Shown here: positions 29,623 through 39,903 of the stretch, piece by piece
Numbering within the stretch: the stretch's first letter is position 1
How the letters are laid out: each line of letters starts with the position of its first letter
Origin: Desulfobulbus propionicus
GTDB lineage: Bacteria > Desulfobacterota > Desulfobulbia > Desulfobulbales > Desulfobulbaceae
NCBI GenBank assembly: GCA_002748735.1
Contig: PDTC01000011.1
Span: 167,998 to 231,997, forward strand
Direction of reading: 5' to 3'
DNA: 64,000 bases
Made by a program: the position numbers and the translations under genes
Notes under the pieces: generated by a model
The model's input: the letters and a program-made list of their open reading frames with translations, nothing else
The model's database searches: none
What the model was told of the DNA's origin: nothing

Positions 29623-30570
29623 ATGTCAGATTCTTCAATAATTTATGTAGACAACATTTCTCTACGCTATAAAATCCGCAATGGCTTTTTCCGCTGGTTC
29701 GAACATACCCCTTTTTCGCATGTGACGTTTGACGTAAAGCGCGGAGAAACCCTGGGAGTCATTGGAAGCAATGGATGCGGAAAAAGCACCCTGTTAAGGT
29801 TGCTAGCAGGGATCGTCAAACCTACGTCAGGAAAAATTGTTTGTGACAAAAAAATAAAAAGATCGTTATTGACCCTTGGCTTGGGGTTTCGTCCAGACCT
29901 GTCAGGCCGAGAAAATGCTGTACTAGGAATGATGCTACAGGGAGTAAACCGCGCAGAAGCCATCGAGATGGCAGACGATGTATGTAACTTCACAGAGTTA
30001 GGCGATTTTTTTGAGCAACCAGTAAAAACATATTCTGTTGGAATGAGAGCTCGATTAGGCTTTGCTACTTCTATAAAATCTAACGTTGATGTTTTACTCG
30101 TAGATGAAGTTCTTAGCGTTGGGGATGCTAACTTCAAGAAAAAGGCCGAAAAAGCTCTGTTAGAAAAAATAAATAGCGACCTAACGGTTATATTCGTCTC
30201 GCATGATATAGGACAAATAAAAAAAATTTGCAACAGAACCGTATGGCTTCATGACGGCGCTGTTAAAATTATTGACGAAACTGAACATGTTGCTGAGCAT
30301 TATTCAGCCTATATTAAAGATAAAGGAGAAAAAATATTTACTAACGAATTAACAGAAGAATACATAAAAAAAGTAGACGGAATAATAAAAAACCTAGAAT
30401 TCAAAGGAAAAAGTTGCGAAATTATTGATACATTAAGGGATACTGCTGTTTATTTTGAAAAAAGAAACTTAAAAAAATCTTACGTACTCATGGCGATTGC
30501 TGCAAAAATTCGTCCAAATGGCCCTTTTATTAAAAAAAGAATTGACTATTACAAATCAATTATTGAATGA
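29623..30570 (+). CDS. wzt: ABC transporter ATPase for polysaccharide export (Wzt-like)
   Basis: ATP-binding partner of the Wzm-like permease, 315 residues. It has Walker A GSNGCGKST, the signature-like YSVGMRARLGFA, Walker B DVLLVDEVLSVGDANF and the switch His in FVSHD, all typical of the Wzt/TagH/KpsT group. After the ATPase (about 240 residues) comes a short tail of about 75 residues, mostly helical and ending KIRPNGPFIKKRIDYYKSI. It is too short for the carbohydrate-binding domain of long Wzt proteins and looks more like a TPR-type helical pair. AT-rich like its neighbours. Translationally close to wzm. Confidence 0.88.
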   Translation: MSDSSIIYVDNISLRYKIRNGFFRWFEHTPFSHVTFDVKRGETLGVIGSNGCGKSTLLRLLAGIVKPTSGKIVCDKKIKRSLLTLGLGFRPDLSGRENAVLGMMLQGVNRAEAIEMADDVCNFTELGDFFEQPVKTYSVGMRARLGFATSIKSNVDVLLVDEVLSVGDANFKKKAEKALLEKINSDLTVIFVSHDIGQIKKICNRTVWLHDGAVKIIDETEHVAEHYSAYIKDKGEKIFTNELTEEYIKKVDGIIKNLEFKGKSCEIIDTLRDTAVYFEKRNLKKSYVLMAIAAKIRPNGPFIKKRIDYYKSIIE

Positions 30571-30631
30571 AATGGCCAGAAAACCTGGCTACTATTGGCA
30601 TATTACTGAAAAAGCAAAAGGTTTTTTTTAA

Positions 30632-31639
30632 ATGACTCAATGCTGTATTATAATTGTTAACTGGAATTCATGGGATTACCTCTGGAAATGCCTTGACGCT
30701 TTATCGACTCAAACATACAAAGACTTCAAAGTTTTTGTTATTGATAATGCGAGCAACAATCAAGAAAAATCAGTTTATTTAAAAAAATTTTCTTGGGTTG
30801 AATATATTGAAAATAAAAGTAATATTGGCTTTGCTGCAGCAAATAATAACGTAATAAATACTATTGCCCTTTCTCCGTGGGTAGTTCTCCTTAATCCAGA
30901 CACAGTTCCAGATTGCTGCTGGCTAGAATCCTTAATGGCCGCTGCAAAAGCATATCCCGAGTACTCTTCTTTTGGGAGTAAACTATTAAAAGCTGACGAA
31001 CCATCGCTTTTAGATGGAGAGGGCGATGTATATCACATGAGCGGATTTGCTTGGCGTAAAGGACATGGACAACCAGCAAATACTTTAACGACTGAATATC
31101 CTATATTTTCTCCTTGTGCTGCAGCAGCAATGTATGACAGAAAGGCTTTTCAACTGGTTGGCGGCTTTGATACTGATTATTTTTGTTACCACGAAGATGT
31201 TGATTTAGGCTTCAGACTACAACTTGCTGGATTTAGAGCCTTACAAGTACCTTCATCAGTCGTTTTTCATCACGGTTCTGCAACCACATCCACTCGAAGC
31301 GATTTTTCTTTATACTACGGACATCGTAATCTAATATGGACATGGTTTAAAAACTTACCTCTTCCTTTTCTACTTTTATTTTTTCCTATTCATTGTCTGT
31401 GGAATATTGCTGCATTATGTCGTTATATATTTCGAGGTCAAGGGAAAGTCGTTGGAAAAGCTAAGATTGATGGTTATTTTTCTCTAAAAAAAGTTTTAAA
31501 AAAGAGAAGTGATATTCAAAAAAACCGATCAGTATCACTGCTATTTATATGGTCAATCATAGATAAACGCCTGGTTCCTCGTGATTTTACTAAAATTTTT
31601 CAGCATAAATTATTTCTAAAAAACATTAAAGCCAGATAA
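30632..31639 (+). CDS. Family 2 glycosyltransferase (rhamnosyltransferase-like)
   Basis: Inverting GT-A enzyme of 335 residues, likely adding a sugar to the glycan handled by the Wzm/Wzt pair. The N-terminus IIIVNWNSWDYL with VFVIDNASNN, the NIGFAAANN loop, the metal-binding region LLNPDTV (DxD-type) and the acceptor-site YHEDVDLGFRL are those of WbbL-like rhamnosyltransferases. A hydrophobic segment near residues 245-265 and a basic C-terminal region suggest inner-membrane association. Donor and acceptor cannot be told. AT-rich; last gene of the islet. Confidence 0.88.
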   Translation: MTQCCIIIVNWNSWDYLWKCLDALSTQTYKDFKVFVIDNASNNQEKSVYLKKFSWVEYIENKSNIGFAAANNNVINTIALSPWVVLLNPDTVPDCCWLESLMAAAKAYPEYSSFGSKLLKADEPSLLDGEGDVYHMSGFAWRKGHGQPANTLTTEYPIFSPCAAAAMYDRKAFQLVGGFDTDYFCYHEDVDLGFRLQLAGFRALQVPSSVVFHHGSATTSTRSDFSLYYGHRNLIWTWFKNLPLPFLLLFFPIHCLWNIAALCRYIFRGQGKVVGKAKIDGYFSLKKVLKKRSDIQKNRSVSLLFIWSIIDKRLVPRDFTKIFQHKLFLKNIKAR

Positions 31640-32020
31640 AAATAGATAAACGTCCATCCTTCTCCCTTTCTTTTATAAACGCAGATGGCATCCTCTTGGG
31701 ACATAATAGGCGTTTCTTGAGAAACCGTTCTCCTTCACAAAAGGCAACTGAGTTAGCTTTACCCAGGAACGACGACCTCCAACGATCAACGTACACGCTC
31801 CCGGATGAACCATGCATAAAAATACTTACGTGGCAGACCCAGGCCTGATGCTCAAGGGATGGGATAACCTCAATCTGAGGCTACACCTTACTGCCAGTCT
31901 GTATCGAAAAAAACAGAGATAAATATATTCCGATTGACAGGGAAGAACTGCTGGAATAACTGATTTTTCAGGAAAGAGAACCAGGTGACGAGGCTGATGC
32001 CGTAAAAAAAGGAAGGTGAC
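31640..32020. other. Intergenic region between the islet and hisD
   Basis: About 380 bases over which composition returns to that of the chromosome. A TTGACA at 31934-31939 with a weak TAACTG 17 bases later could be a hisD promoter, but the -10 is poor. Short ORFs here have no recognisable content. Confidence 0.35.
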
Positions 32021-33343
32021 ATGGTAATGGCTATAAAGAAGATACTGTTTGACTCCGATGCCGGCCGATCCTGTATGGCGGCGCTGCTGGATCGGTTCAG
32101 CGTTGCTGATGGCGGCTTGCAGGAGGAGGTGGCCGACATCCTTGAGCGTGTCCGCAAGGAGGGAGATGCGGCTGTCATCGAATACACCCAGCGATTCGAT
32201 GCACCGCAGATGAGCGCCGCACAGCTCCGGGTCAGCCAGGAAGAGTTTGCCGCTGCCGCCCGGCAGCTGGACAGCTCCTTTGTCGAGACCCTGGAGCTGG
32301 CGTCCCGCCGTATCCGGACCTTCCATGAGCGGGAACTCGAGGACAGCTGGATGCTGACCCGGGAGGACGGGACCATTACCGGTCGACTGGTACGCCCTGT
32401 GGATTCGGCCGGGCTGTACGTTCCCGGCGGCCAGGGCGGCAGCACGCCACTGGTCTCCTCGGTGCTGATGAATGCCATTCCCGCGGCCATTGCCGGTGTG
32501 GCCAGGCAGGTCATGGTCACTCCGCCGTCACCGGACGGATCGATCAGTCCGTATCTGCTGATGGCTGCACAGACAGCTGGAATTGACGAGGTATACAAAG
32601 CTGGTTCTGCCTGGGCCATTGGAGCTCTGGCCTTTGGCACACTGTCCATCCCCAAGGTGGATGTCATTGTCGGACCGGGTAACCGGTATGTCACTGAGGC
32701 CAAGCGCCAGGTCATGGGGCGGGTACGTATCGATATGATTGCCGGCCCCAGTGAGGTGCTGATCCTCGCTGACAGCTCTGCTAATCCAGAGTTCATCGCT
32801 GCCGATATGCTCGCCCAGGCCGAGCATGATTCCCAGGCGCTTGCCGTGTTACTGACCACGGATGCGGGCCTGGCCGACAGTGTGCTCCTGGCCCTGGAAG
32901 AGCAGCTTCCCGGGCTGGCCCGTGCCGATGTTGCCAGGGCAGCATTGGAGCATCAGGGGGTCATTATGGTGGTGGAGGACCTCGAAACCGCGGTGAGGCT
33001 CGCCAACGATATCGCCATCGAGCACCTGGAGCTGCAGGTGGACCAGCCCTGGCTGTGGCTCCCAAAGATTCGCCATGCCGGTGCCATCTTTCTGGGCCAT
33101 CATACCCCGGAGGCGGCCGGCGATTATGTGGCCGGACCCAATCACGTGCTCCCCACCATGGGGACGGCCCGTGCCTCTTCGGCGCTGGGCGTGGAGACCT
33201 TTTTGAAAAAAAGTTCCATCATAGCGTATTCGCCGCAGGCCCTTGTCAATGACGCCGCGCATATCCAGGGGCTGGCCCGTCTGGAGGGACTTACCGCCCA
33301 TGCCAACTCGGTGACGGTCAGGGTGAAAAATGACGGACGCTGA
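32021..33343 (+). CDS. hisD: Histidinol dehydrogenase
   Basis: Catalyses the last two steps of histidine synthesis, L-histidinol to L-histidine with two NAD+. The 440 residues show GPGNRYVTEAKRQVMG and IAGPSEVLILAD (cofactor region), the zinc ligands in LAQAEHDSQA (Gln and His), DYVAGPNHVLPT (Asp) and AHANSVTVR (His), and the catalytic Glu-His in IAIEHLEL. Purine-rich GGAAGG sits just upstream of the ATG. rsmG starts inside its last codons, so the two form an operon; no other his gene is near. Confidence 0.97.
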   Translation: MVMAIKKILFDSDAGRSCMAALLDRFSVADGGLQEEVADILERVRKEGDAAVIEYTQRFDAPQMSAAQLRVSQEEFAAAARQLDSSFVETLELASRRIRTFHERELEDSWMLTREDGTITGRLVRPVDSAGLYVPGGQGGSTPLVSSVLMNAIPAAIAGVARQVMVTPPSPDGSISPYLLMAAQTAGIDEVYKAGSAWAIGALAFGTLSIPKVDVIVGPGNRYVTEAKRQVMGRVRIDMIAGPSEVLILADSSANPEFIAADMLAQAEHDSQALAVLLTTDAGLADSVLLALEEQLPGLARADVARAALEHQGVIMVVEDLETAVRLANDIAIEHLELQVDQPWLWLPKIRHAGAIFLGHHTPEAAGDYVAGPNHVLPTMGTARASSALGVETFLKKSSIIAYSPQALVNDAAHIQGLARLEGLTAHANSVTVRVKNDGR

Positions 33344-33956
33344 ACAGCTCCGCCAGGGTGCCCGGGCACTGGGGGTCGAGCTCGATGGCGCAGCTGTTGA
33401 CCGGCTTCTTGTCTTTACCGCTGAGCTGCTGAAATGGAACCGTCGGTTCAACCTTGTCGCCCGGGGCACCAGTGCTGGCCAACTCCTTGACCGGCACGTT
33501 CTCGATTCCCTGGCGCTGCTGCCGCTGCTCGGCGGTGAGGACCGGCTTCTCGACGTCGGCAGTGGTGCCGGGTTTCCCGGGCTGGTCCTGGCAGCGGCGC
33601 AGCCGGAGATGGAGACCGTCCTCGTCGAGCCGCGCCAGAAGCGGACAAGTTTTCTCAGCTATGTGATTCGCCTGCTGGGCCTGCAACGGGTCCGGGTCGT
33701 GGCGGGTCGGCTTGAAGCGTGGAACGCCCCCTTTACCCCCACAGTTATCACAGGACGGGCGGTGACCGGACCTGCTGAATTCCTCGAACTCATCCGTTGC
33801 CGGCTGGGGCTATCCAGCCGGGTGATTCTCATGGCCGCCAGCGATGAGGGTCTTGCCAGCCTTGCCGTGAATGCCGGATTTGCCAGGACTACTGTTCACC
33901 ACTATCGACTGCCAGGCTGTGGAGCCCCCCGAGTGCTCGCCGAGCTTACGCCCTGA
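33330..33956 (+). CDS. rsmG: 16S rRNA (guanine527-N7)-methyltransferase
   Basis: SAM-dependent methylation of G527 in 16S rRNA. The 208 residues have the RsmG pattern: LKWNRRFNLVARGTSAGQLL, DRHVLDSLALLPLL, the SAM motif LLDVGSGAGFPGLVLA, VEPRQKRTSFL and ITGRAVTGPAEFL. It overlaps the end of hisD by 14 bases in another frame. In many bacteria it sits next to mnmG near the origin; here mnmG is 22 kb away. Confidence 0.93.
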   Translation: MTDAEQLRQGARALGVELDGAAVDRLLVFTAELLKWNRRFNLVARGTSAGQLLDRHVLDSLALLPLLGGEDRLLDVGSGAGFPGLVLAAAQPEMETVLVEPRQKRTSFLSYVIRLLGLQRVRVVAGRLEAWNAPFTPTVITGRAVTGPAEFLELIRCRLGLSSRVILMAASDEGLASLAVNAGFARTTVHHYRLPGCGAPRVLAELTP

Positions 33957-35138
<1,182 letters not shown>

Positions 35139-35233
35139 AAATAGTCCAGGCAGTGGTGCTGGTTGGGCTGCAAGGATCTACGCCTTCTCGGCAGAACGCC
35201 AAAGATACTGGCAGGGAAAAAGAGGAACAGGTC

Positions 35234-36352
35234 ATGAAAAAAGTAGGAATTATCGGCTGGCGCGGCATGGTGGGCTCTGTGCTCATGGAACGCATGTCTG
35301 CAGAGGGAGATTTCGGCGGGCTTGAGAGCAGATTTTTTACCACCTCCCAGGTTGGCCATGCCGGCCCCCAGGTTGACGGCGTCGTCCATGAACTGCTTGA
35401 TGCCACAGACCTCTCTGCCCTCGGTGATCTGGATATCATCCTCAGCTGTCAGGGCGGCGACTATACCGGGCGGATATACCCTGAGCTGCGCGGCAGCGGC
35501 TGGCAGGGGTACTGGATTGATGCGGCCTCGACACTCAGACTTGCAGATGATGCGCTCATCGTTCTTGACCCGGTGAATCGCCGTGCCATTGACGAGGGCA
35601 TCAGCAAGGGCATCAAGAACTATATCGGCGGAAACTGCACGGTCTCGCTGATGCTTATGGCCCTTGCCGGCCTGTTTGAAAAGGGCTGGGTGGAATGGGT
35701 GAGCACCCAGACCTACCAGGCGGCATCGGGTGCTGGTGCCGGCAATATGCGTGAGCTGGTCCGGCAGATGCAGGCCCTCGGCAATGCGGCGATACCGGCT
35801 CTCGACAAGGAGGACGCCAGTATTCACGAGGTGGACCGGCTCATTACCCAGACGCTGCGGAGCAAGACCTTTCCCGTGGAGCGGTTCGGGGTGCCGCTCG
35901 CCGCCAGTCTGATCCCCTGGATCGACACACCCATGGACAACGGCCAGACCCGCGAAGAATGGAAGGGGAGCACCGAGACCAACAAGATCCTCGGACGACA
36001 AAACGATCCCATCCCGGTGGATGGCTGTTGTGTACGGGTCGGTGCCATGCGCTGCCACAGTCAGGCCTTTACCATCAAGCTCAGGGAAGAGATACCGTTG
36101 CCCGATATCGAGGCGGCCATTGCCGGGCAGAACAACTGGGTCTTTGTGGTAGAGAACACCAAGACAGAGACACTCAGGGAACTGACGCCTGCACGGGTAA
36201 CCGGAACCCTGGATATCCCGGTGGGGCGCATCCGCAAGATGAACCTGGGCCCTGAGTATCTGAGTGCCTTCAGCGTCGGTGATCAGCTCCTCTGGGGGGC
36301 TGCCGAACCATTGCGCCGCATGCTGGCTATTTTACTGGAGAGCATAGACTGA
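35234..36352 (+). CDS. asd: Aspartate-semialdehyde dehydrogenase
   Basis: Reduces aspartyl phosphate to aspartate semialdehyde for the lysine, threonine, methionine and cell-wall DAP branches. From the ATG at 35234 (GAGGAACAGGTC upstream) it has 372 residues, like the enterobacterial type: NADP loop [14 protein letters not shown], the nucleophile Cys135 in [28 protein letters not shown] and the substrate His in [12 protein letters not shown]. An in-frame ATG/GTG upstream (35153) would add 27 residues unlike the family. Confidence 0.96.
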   Translation: MKKVGIIGWRGMVGSVLMERMSAEGDFGGLESRFFTTSQVGHAGPQVDGVVHELLDATDLSALGDLDIILSCQGGDYTGRIYPELRGSGWQGYWIDAASTLRLADDALIVLDPVNRRAIDEGISKGIKNYIGGNCTVSLMLMALAGLFEKGWVEWVSTQTYQAASGAGAGNMRELVRQMQALGNAAIPALDKEDASIHEVDRLITQTLRSKTFPVERFGVPLAASLIPWIDTPMDNGQTREEWKGSTETNKILGRQNDPIPVDGCCVRVGAMRCHSQAFTIKLREEIPLPDIEAAIAGQNNWVFVVENTKTETLRELTPARVTGTLDIPVGRIRKMNLGPEYLSAFSVGDQLLWGAAEPLRRMLAILLESID

Positions 36353-36788
36353 GCAGAAATTCCCTTTCATTTACCGGAGGGATGGCAATGCGCGTCTCAG
36401 GCGCTTCGCCTGACAGAGTGTTTTCCTGTTAGAAAACAGCAGATCCTTTTTACCACCATGATGTTTTGCAAATGGTTTAAAAACAGGGTCTGTTTCTTCA
36501 CGAAACGAAATTTTTATTGGAGTTCATGGCCATTATCTGTGCGGACAGTATGAGCTCTGAGTGGAAAGCGATCTATACCATGATCTATAAAAATGACAGC
36601 GCCTGGGGGTGACGATGGATGGTACACGTGTAAAGTTCGTATTCGTGTTGCATCGTCTATTGCACCGCAATGGACAAACTGGAAACGCATCAAATTGCCC
36701 AGTGATTTTTTCTGACACGGGTACACAGGACTTACACAAAAATAAAAAAGGGGGGTGCAAGCCGAAACTTATACCCCCTTGATATATT
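36353..36788. other. Intergenic region between asd and the tRNA gene
   Basis: About 430 bases. It holds a TCAGGCG/CGCCTGA hairpin around 36397-36413 that may follow the asd transcript, and the terminator of the tRNA gene at its right end. A minus-strand ORF at 36514-36726 has no recognisable content. Confidence 0.4.
36742..36780 (-). terminator. Rho-independent terminator of the tRNA gene
   Basis: GGGGGT ... ACCCCC stem on the minus strand followed by a T-run (A-run at about 36743-36749 on the plus strand), just downstream of the tRNA-Arg. Confidence 0.7.
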
Positions 36789-36865
36789 TGGTGCCCCCGG
36801 CAGGATTCGAACCTGCGACACCAGGATTAGGAATCCTGTGCTCTATCCTGCTGAGCTACGGGGGC
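36789..36865 (-). tRNA. tRNA-Arg (anticodon CCT)
   Basis: On the minus strand, a seven-bp acceptor stem GCCCCCG/CGGGGGC, D-arm with AGCTCAGC..GATAGAGC, anticodon stem CAGGA/TCCTG around the loop TTCCTAA (anticodon CCT, reading AGG), T-arm with GGTTCGAATCC and an encoded CCA end at 36789-36791. Confidence 0.95.
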
Positions 36866-37000
36866 AATGTATGATTTCAACTCGTTGGCGCCATCTTTTT
36901 GCCAGAAAAACGATAGCCGTTCTTTTACCTTGGCGCGGTACTTTTTTCAATCAGAACCTGTACACAGCCCTGTCTCTCTCGTGTTCTACGCCCCTCAGCC

Positions 37001-38266
37001 CTAACAACTCTGGCCATCGGTCAACTCGTTCAGCTCCACTTCGCCCAAATGTATCGTCGGCCTGATGATGCAGTTACGACCAACCCGGTATCCGTCAGGA
37101 ATGATGGCTTTTTTGCCGATGAGGGAGATGCCGGTGTACAGGTGTTTGGGATACTGTTCGTTGGCTACCGTGTGTGTATCACCGTGACCAACAACCGCCC
37201 CCTTGCCGATCTGTACCTTTTTATCGCATACCACAAGGTCCATCACCGCGTTTTCTCCGACCGTGCAATCCTGGAAAAGCACCGAATCGCGCACCACTGC
37301 TCCCCGGCCCACATGGATACCTGGTGAGAGGATCGAGTTAACCACCTCACCCTCAATGACACACCCTGCGGAGATCATCGAGTTCCGTACCTTGCAGCCT
37401 GGCAGAAACCTTGCCGGGCTCCGATCCATAGGAAGTCTGTCCTCCTCGGGGTTGGGCCGTATCCCCCATTTTTCCGGACAGATTTCAGAATCAGGACGCA
37501 ACAGATCCATATTGGCATCCCAGAAGGCCTGAATTGTCCCAACATCGCGCCAGTACCCATAAAACGGGTAAGCATAGACCCGATCATTTTCTATGGCAGA
37601 CGGAATAATGTGCATACCAAAATCAATCTCTTTCTTGTCTCGCTCAAGTACCTTCAGCAGATACTCGGTATCGAAAACATAGATGCCCATGGATGCCAGG
37701 TTGGTTCGCGGTACCTCGGGCTTTTCCTCCCAGTCTATGATCCGGTTGTCACTATCGACAATGCCCGTACCAAATTGGTGGATCTTACTCTTGGGCACCA
37801 CCATCATGCCGATAGTAATATCTGCCTGCTTGTGCAGATGGTAGGCAAGCATCGCATCAAAATCCATTCTGTAGATATGATCACCGGAAAGAATCACCAC
37901 CTGCTCCGAGGGATTACTGCGGATGTAATCAATATTCTGGCGGATAGCATCAGCCGTTCCCCTGTACCAGTCCGAGTCCTTCTCCCCCGTCCTCGGTGGT
38001 AAAATTTCAACGCCCCTGGTCCTTCCGGTAAAATCCCAGGATTCGCCGCCACGGATATGGTCCATTAAACTGAGCGGTTTATACTGGGTCAGCACCCCTA
38101 CCCTGGTCAATCCTGAGTTCATGACGTTGGACAGGCTGAAATCAATGATGCGATAAACACCACCAAAGGGCACTGCAGGTTTGGCGCGGTGACCGACCAG
38201 CACATTCAAGCGGCTACCAATACCGCCGGCGAGCAGCAGCACTAGGGCATCGTTAGCAGTTCTCAT
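37001..38266 (-). CDS. glgC: Glucose-1-phosphate adenylyltransferase (GlgC), canonical copy
   Basis: Makes ADP-glucose from glucose-1-phosphate and ATP for glycogen synthesis. The 421 residues have the intact nucleotide loop GGIGSRL with the key Arg, HRAKPAVPFGG with the conserved Lys, the catalytic Asp in ILSGDHIYRMDF, GMMVVPKS and the sugar-phosphate region WEEKPEVPRT, followed by a C-terminal left-handed beta-helix. Its ATG overlaps the stop of the upstream glgC-like gene by one base (TAATG), so the two are coupled and probably form a mixed tetramer. Confidence 0.9.
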   Translation of the reverse strand: MRTANDALVLLLAGGIGSRLNVLVGHRAKPAVPFGGVYRIIDFSLSNVMNSGLTRVGVLTQYKPLSLMDHIRGGESWDFTGRTRGVEILPPRTGEKDSDWYRGTADAIRQNIDYIRSNPSEQVVILSGDHIYRMDFDAMLAYHLHKQADITIGMMVVPKSKIHQFGTGIVDSDNRIIDWEEKPEVPRTNLASMGIYVFDTEYLLKVLERDKKEIDFGMHIIPSAIENDRVYAYPFYGYWRDVGTIQAFWDANMDLLRPDSEICPEKWGIRPNPEEDRLPMDRSPARFLPGCKVRNSMISAGCVIEGEVVNSILSPGIHVGRGAVVRDSVLFQDCTVGENAVMDLVVCDKKVQIGKGAVVGHGDTHTVANEQYPKHLYTGISLIGKKAIIPDGYRVGRNCIIRPTIHLGEVELNELTDGQSC

Positions 38267-39522
38267 TACAGCACCTCTCCGTCAGCCAGGAACTTGTCGG
38301 GCCAGAGATGGCTCGCCACCTGTGGTGATATCGTACAGCCACTGCCAATGGTCAGGTTTTCCGGGATGCTGTTTTTCCAGCCAACCACAGTCACCTTGCC
38401 GGGCTGCCCTTGCTGAAGTCTGCCAACCTGCACATTCCGGCCAAAGGTGGTGTTGACGTCACTGACCACACGATTGAGCCGGGCACCCTCTTGGAGAGTG
38501 TTATTGAAAAAGATGACCGAGTCACGGACCTCAGCCCCCTGCTCTACCCGCACCCCGGGAAAGAGAATGGAGTTGATCACGGAGCCATTCACCGTGCAGC
38601 CATTGTATGCCATGGAGTTTTCGAGAACCCCTTGTGGCCCGACCTGCAGGGGTTGGCAATCACCAATGGTTCGATGCAGGAGATTGGTGCGCAGTCCCCA
38701 GGCCTCCATATCTATCTTGGGATTTTTCCCAAGCAGATCCATGGAGGTTTGCCAGTATTCTTCAACGGTACGGGTGTACCCCCAATACCCCCGGAATTTG
38801 TAGCCAAAGACCCGGTAATTGTTACGCATCATCATCGGGATGATGTCACGACCAAACTCGTAAGACCCGGTGGCAGCACGCTGGTTGGCCGCGAGTACCT
38901 CGTAGAGCACCTTGGGATGGAAACAGAGAACTGTCAGCGATGCCCAGGTATCGCGGGGGCGCTCGGGTTTTTCCTCATAACTGAGCAGACGGCCCCCCTC
39001 TTCATCTTTGTCTTCGATCTCCGCTATCCCAAAGCGAGAAGCTGACGTTTTGGGCACCTGGATAAAGGCGGCAGTGAGGTCGGCGTTGTTGCGATTGTGG
39101 TACAACAACATTTTTTGATAGTCCATGGAATAGACATGATCACCGGACAAAATCAGAATTTCTTCCGGTGCATGGTATTCAATGTGATCGACATTTTGAT
39201 AGACAGCATCGGCTGAGCCTCGATACCAGTGAGGATTATCGTAATCCTTGAAAGGCGGCAGGATGGAGATCCCCCGGTTACGACCAATCATATCCCAGGC
39301 TGCACCGGTGCCGATATGATTAATCAGCGAATAACTGCGATACTGACTGAGAATAGAGATCTGCTCAATGCCGGATTTCAGCAGGTTGCTCAAGGCAAAA
39401 TCAATCACCCTGGCGAAACCGCCAAAGGGAACAGCAGATTTTGGCCGGTAATGGGTAAGTACCCCCAGTTCATCAACCCGGCCCCCCGCAAGGATCAAAG
39501 CCAGAGTGGTTGGTTTGAACAT
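38266..39522 (-). CDS. GlgC paralogue with a degenerate catalytic loop (possible regulatory subunit)
   Basis: Second ADP-glucose pyrophosphorylase-type protein, 418 residues from the ATG at 39522 (GGGAGGGAG upstream); the ATG at 39585 adds 21 residues unlike the family. The fold is clear: YRPKSAVPFGGFARVIDFALS, the Asp motif ILSGDHVYSMDY, YEEKPERPRDTWAS and a C-terminal beta-helix. However, the nucleotide loop reads AGGRVDEL where active enzymes have GGxGxRL, so the invariant Gly and the catalytic Arg are replaced by Val and Glu. The same type of loss occurs in plant large subunits and in GlgD. Likely a non-catalytic or regulatory partner of the downstream GlgC. Confidence 0.8.
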   Translation of the reverse strand: MFKPTTLALILAGGRVDELGVLTHYRPKSAVPFGGFARVIDFALSNLLKSGIEQISILSQYRSYSLINHIGTGAAWDMIGRNRGISILPPFKDYDNPHWYRGSADAVYQNVDHIEYHAPEEILILSGDHVYSMDYQKMLLYHNRNNADLTAAFIQVPKTSASRFGIAEIEDKDEEGGRLLSYEEKPERPRDTWASLTVLCFHPKVLYEVLAANQRAATGSYEFGRDIIPMMMRNNYRVFGYKFRGYWGYTRTVEEYWQTSMDLLGKNPKIDMEAWGLRTNLLHRTIGDCQPLQVGPQGVLENSMAYNGCTVNGSVINSILFPGVRVEQGAEVRDSVIFFNNTLQEGARLNRVVSDVNTTFGRNVQVGRLQQGQPGKVTVVGWKNSIPENLTIGSGCTISPQVASHLWPDKFLADGEVL

Positions 39523-39903
39523 GCGAACTCCCTCCCCGAAAATACAAGAAAAGCGGTGAACGCTGCAGGTCGGCGATGTACACAACAGACCGGCACCCTG
39601 AAGTACCCGGCACCTCCTGACAACACATTGGCTGCACCAATCTCAAAAAAAATCTTGACAATCAAGAAAACCAGGGACCCATAGCATACTATTCCAGATA
39701 ATCAGGATGTCGCAAGGAAATCCGCGGAAAAAGTCGAAAAGGACGGGCAAGAAATAACTTCATATCGCCAGTTGCCAGGCGCATAAGCATCTTGCTGTAA
39801 ATACCGGGCCGTTAGGTTGGAGTTTCGAAGATAGTAAAAAGATCACCACGGTGAAAAAATATCATCCACTTCTTTCTTCTGGCCATCCCCGAATATCTGC
39901 TAC
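39523..39903. other. Intergenic region between the MOT1 transporter gene and the glgC pair
   Basis: About 380 bases holding the end of the MOT1 transcript and the upstream region of the glgC genes. No convincing gene; a plus-strand ORF ending at 39684 is antisense to the glgC start. Confidence 0.35.

Noticed and set aside
30573-30632. 19-codon ORF between wzt and the glycosyltransferase gene
   Set aside because: Too short and AT-rich to support as a gene; no SD.
31934-31962. TTGACA-17-TAACTG as a hisD promoter
   Set aside because: The -35 is perfect but the -10 matches at only two positions; kept as a remark, not called as a promoter.
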